Below, piece after piece: positions 13,133 through 14,740 of a DNA stretch of 14,740 nucleotides. The notes beneath the pieces are model-generated. The model had not been told where the DNA came from. It saw only the letters and a program-made list of their open reading frames with translations, and did no database searches. Made by a program: the position numbers and the translations under genes. Source of the stretch: DASPXY01 sp038227745 (GTDB taxonomy: Bacteria; Planctomycetota; Planctomycetia; Gemmatales; Gemmataceae); assembly GCA_038227745.1 (NCBI GenBank), contig JBBRPS010000171.1, positions 1 to 14,740 on the forward strand. The letters run 5' to 3'. Position 1 is the first letter of the stretch, and every line of letters begins with the position of its first letter.

Positions 13133-14740
13133 TCAACGTGGCGTGCCTGAGGCGGGAAGGGCCTGCACCGCCCCGGAACCCGGCTGCCCGCGGACCTGCG
13201 GGACGGGGGTCAGACCCTGGGGCGCGGTGTCGAGGCGCGGCGCGCCCGGCGTCCAGACCAGCGGCTCGATGCGGACGTCGTCGAAGTACGCCCACCCCAG
13301 CCCGGTCAGCGCCAGCGTCACGTTGATCGTGCCCGAGGCCGGCACGCGCCGGTAGAGCGTGTACTTCTTCCACGCCTGCCCGGCGACCACGCGCACCGCC
13401 AGCGGCTCGCCGCCGGCGCTGTCGTAGAACATCGCCCCGTCGGCGGTCGCCGTCAGCGTCGCCGGGACGAGGATCCAGGCGCTGACCTGCACGAGGCTGC
13501 CGGGCGGCAGGTGGACCGCCGGGCTGTTAATCGCCAGGAACGTGCGCTCCAGCGCCTGCGGCGGCGGCAGCTCGCGGTGCTTGGGCCGGATTTCCAGCTT
13601 GAGACAGTACTTCCCATCGACCGGAAAGGCGTTCCGCCATGCCGGGTCCTTCACGTGCGGGTCCAGCTCCGGGTCGTCCTTCGCCGACCACGTGGGGCCT
13701 CGCCCCGCCCCGCCCGGCCTCGGCGACACGCTCGCGCCCGTGAGGGGGTCCGCGGAGACCGCCCGCACCGCCGTCGCGGGCGCTGGTTTCCCCGGCGCCG
13801 GCTTGGCGGGCGCCTTGTCGGTCTTGGGGGCCTTCTTCTTCGCGGTCGGGTAGCTGAGGACGGAGACGCGCTCCGCGATGAGGTCCACGTCGTCCAGCGT
13901 CATCTCCTGCGGCGCCCACGCGGCCTGCGGGATCCCGGGCGTCAGCTCGAAGCTGCCCCCCGGCAGGGCGTTGGCGGCCGGCGTCGCCTTCTTGACCTGC
14001 TCCATGAACTGCAGGTGCCGCGGCAGCGTGTAGTAGCTGAGCGCGTACGGGCTGGCCACCGGCGTGGTCAGCGTCAGCGTCGCCTTGTCCCACAGCGCCC
14101 GCGTCAGGATGCGCACCGGCCGCAGCGCCCGCTGCGACTCACGGTAGGCGTCGCTATACAGCCCGTTCTCCCAGTGCGCCTTGGCCTGGCGCAGCCGGTC
14201 GCGCGCGTCCTTGATCAGCGGCGCCGCGTCCGCCACGGTCAGGTCGCGCTGCTGCAGCTGCTCCTGCACGCGCACCATCTTCTCCATCTCCTGCACCGCC
14301 AGCTCGTACGTCCACTGGGCCGCGAGCTGCCGGCGGTCGCGCGCCAGCTCCTGGAAGCGCACGAGCAGGCCGAGGTCGGACGTGAACACCACGGCGCTGG
14401 TCAGGCCGAACTCCGGCAGGATGACCTGGGTGCCGCCCGGCACGCGGGTGGCGCGGAGCGACCGGACCTCGCCCGGCGTGACCTCCCAGACCTGCGTACA
14501 CTGCGGCACCTGCGGCACGGTGATCGACAGCTTGGCATACGCCGCCTGGCCGGGGACGTACTGCCCGTTGGGGCCGACCCACATGGGCAGCACCAGCACG
14601 CCCTTGGAAGTGCGCAGCACGGCGGCCTGCACGTCGGGCGCGGAGGTGGGGAGCCACACCGGGGCGCTATCCACGTCCACCAGCAGCGGCTCGAGCATCT
14701 CCATTTCCTGGTTGAGCAGGGCGACCGTCAGCAGTCGGTC
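13133..14740 (-). CDS. C-terminal part of a large protein with a carbohydrate-binding-like domain (5' end outside window)
   Basis: The frame stays open through the right edge, so the N-terminus is missing; 535 residues are visible. In order: a beta-rich section with LPMWVGPNGQYVPGQ and SLRATRVPGGTQVILPEFGL, resembling the late part of a glycosidase-type protein; a long helical section with coiled-coil character (FQELARDRRQLAAQWTYELA through RDRLRQAKAHWENGLYSDAY); a Lys/Pro/Ala-rich linker (KKKAPKTDKAPAKPAPGKPA); and a C-terminal beta-sandwich with GKYCLKLEIRP, LVQVSAWILVPA, WKKYTLYRRV and GWAYFDDVRIEPL. The last part has the pattern of CBM_4_9/galactose-binding-like domains, including the terminal 'aYfDDVri' strand. 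Probably an exported polysaccharide-related protein, but no catalytic motif is visible and I cannot name the family. Confidence 0.8.
   Translation of the reverse strand, partial: DRLLTVALLNQEMEMLEPLLVDVDSAPVWLPTSAPDVQAAVLRTSKGVLVLPMWVGPNGQYVPGQAAYAKLSITVPQVPQCTQVWEVTPGEVRSLRATRVPGGTQVILPEFGLTSAVVFTSDLGLLVRFQELARDRRQLAAQWTYELAVQEMEKMVRVQEQLQQRDLTVADAAPLIKDARDRLRQAKAHWENGLYSDAYRESQRALRPVRILTRALWDKATLTLTTPVASPYALSYYTLPRHLQFMEQVKKATPAANALPGGSFELTPGIPQAAWAPQEMTLDDVDLIAERVSVLSYPTAKKKAPKTDKAPAKPAPGKPAPATAVRAVSADPLTGASVSPRPGGAGRGPTWSAKDDPELDPHVKDPAWRNAFPVDGKYCLKLEIRPKHRELPPPQALERTFLAINSPAVHLPPGSLVQVSAWILVPATLTATADGAMFYDSAGGEPLAVRVVAGQAWKKYTLYRRVPASGTINVTLALTGLGWAYFDDVRIEPLVWTPGAPRLDTAPQGLTPVPQVRGQPGSGAVQALPASGTPR

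Noticed and set aside
1..14740. CRISPR array, tRNA or rRNA genes, complete insertion sequence
   Set aside because: No regularly spaced direct repeats, no cloverleaf or rRNA-like stretch, and no transposase frame were found on either strand.

Overview
The window reads as chromosomal DNA of a high-GC planctomycete, most likely a Gemmataceae-type organism. No rRNA or marker tree is available, so this rests on gene content: a large secreted PD40/di-heme protein related to HzsA, an FHA-less PknB-type kinase with a C-terminal membrane anchor, a CHASE3-PAS hybrid NarX-type sensor kinase, pyruvate phosphate dikinase, and several families of intergenic palindromes. No tRNA, rRNA, CRISPR array, complete insertion sequence or phage gene was seen.

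Layout, left to right. Bases 1-125 form an AT-richer element bounded by perfect 16-bp inverted repeats. Bases 126-313 are non-coding with a GC-rich hairpin. Then comes a minus-strand two-component pair, response regulator first (2762-2118) and sensor kinase second (2032-314), separated by an ATTCATC-type inverted repeat. A 39-bp perfect palindrome (3041-3125) separates this pair from a compact minus-strand operon: an M41-like metallopeptidase (4410-3937), a truncated secreted protein (3913-3569) and a DUF6941-like protein (3576-3130). Divergent from that operon is the large HzsA-like di-heme protein (4661-7804, plus).

A 30-bp perfect palindrome (7811-7876) lies between the convergent HzsA-like gene and the Ser/Thr kinase (9118-7886, minus). 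A small secreted protein (9816-9379, minus) follows. It is divergent from ppdK (10151-12877, plus), which has a well-formed sigma70-like promoter. A cluster of three hairpins (12916-13099) separates ppdK from the 3' part of a large minus-strand gene that runs off the right edge.

The genes do not form one pathway. The two-component pair and the kinase are signalling units, ppdK is central carbon metabolism, and the HzsA-like protein is probably periplasmic and redox-active. The most interesting signals are the HzsA-like protein and the intergenic palindromes. Two of those palindromes are inverted pairs of units that are themselves palindromic, the architecture of REPIN elements. The truncated gene locked into the M41 operon is also worth a second look.
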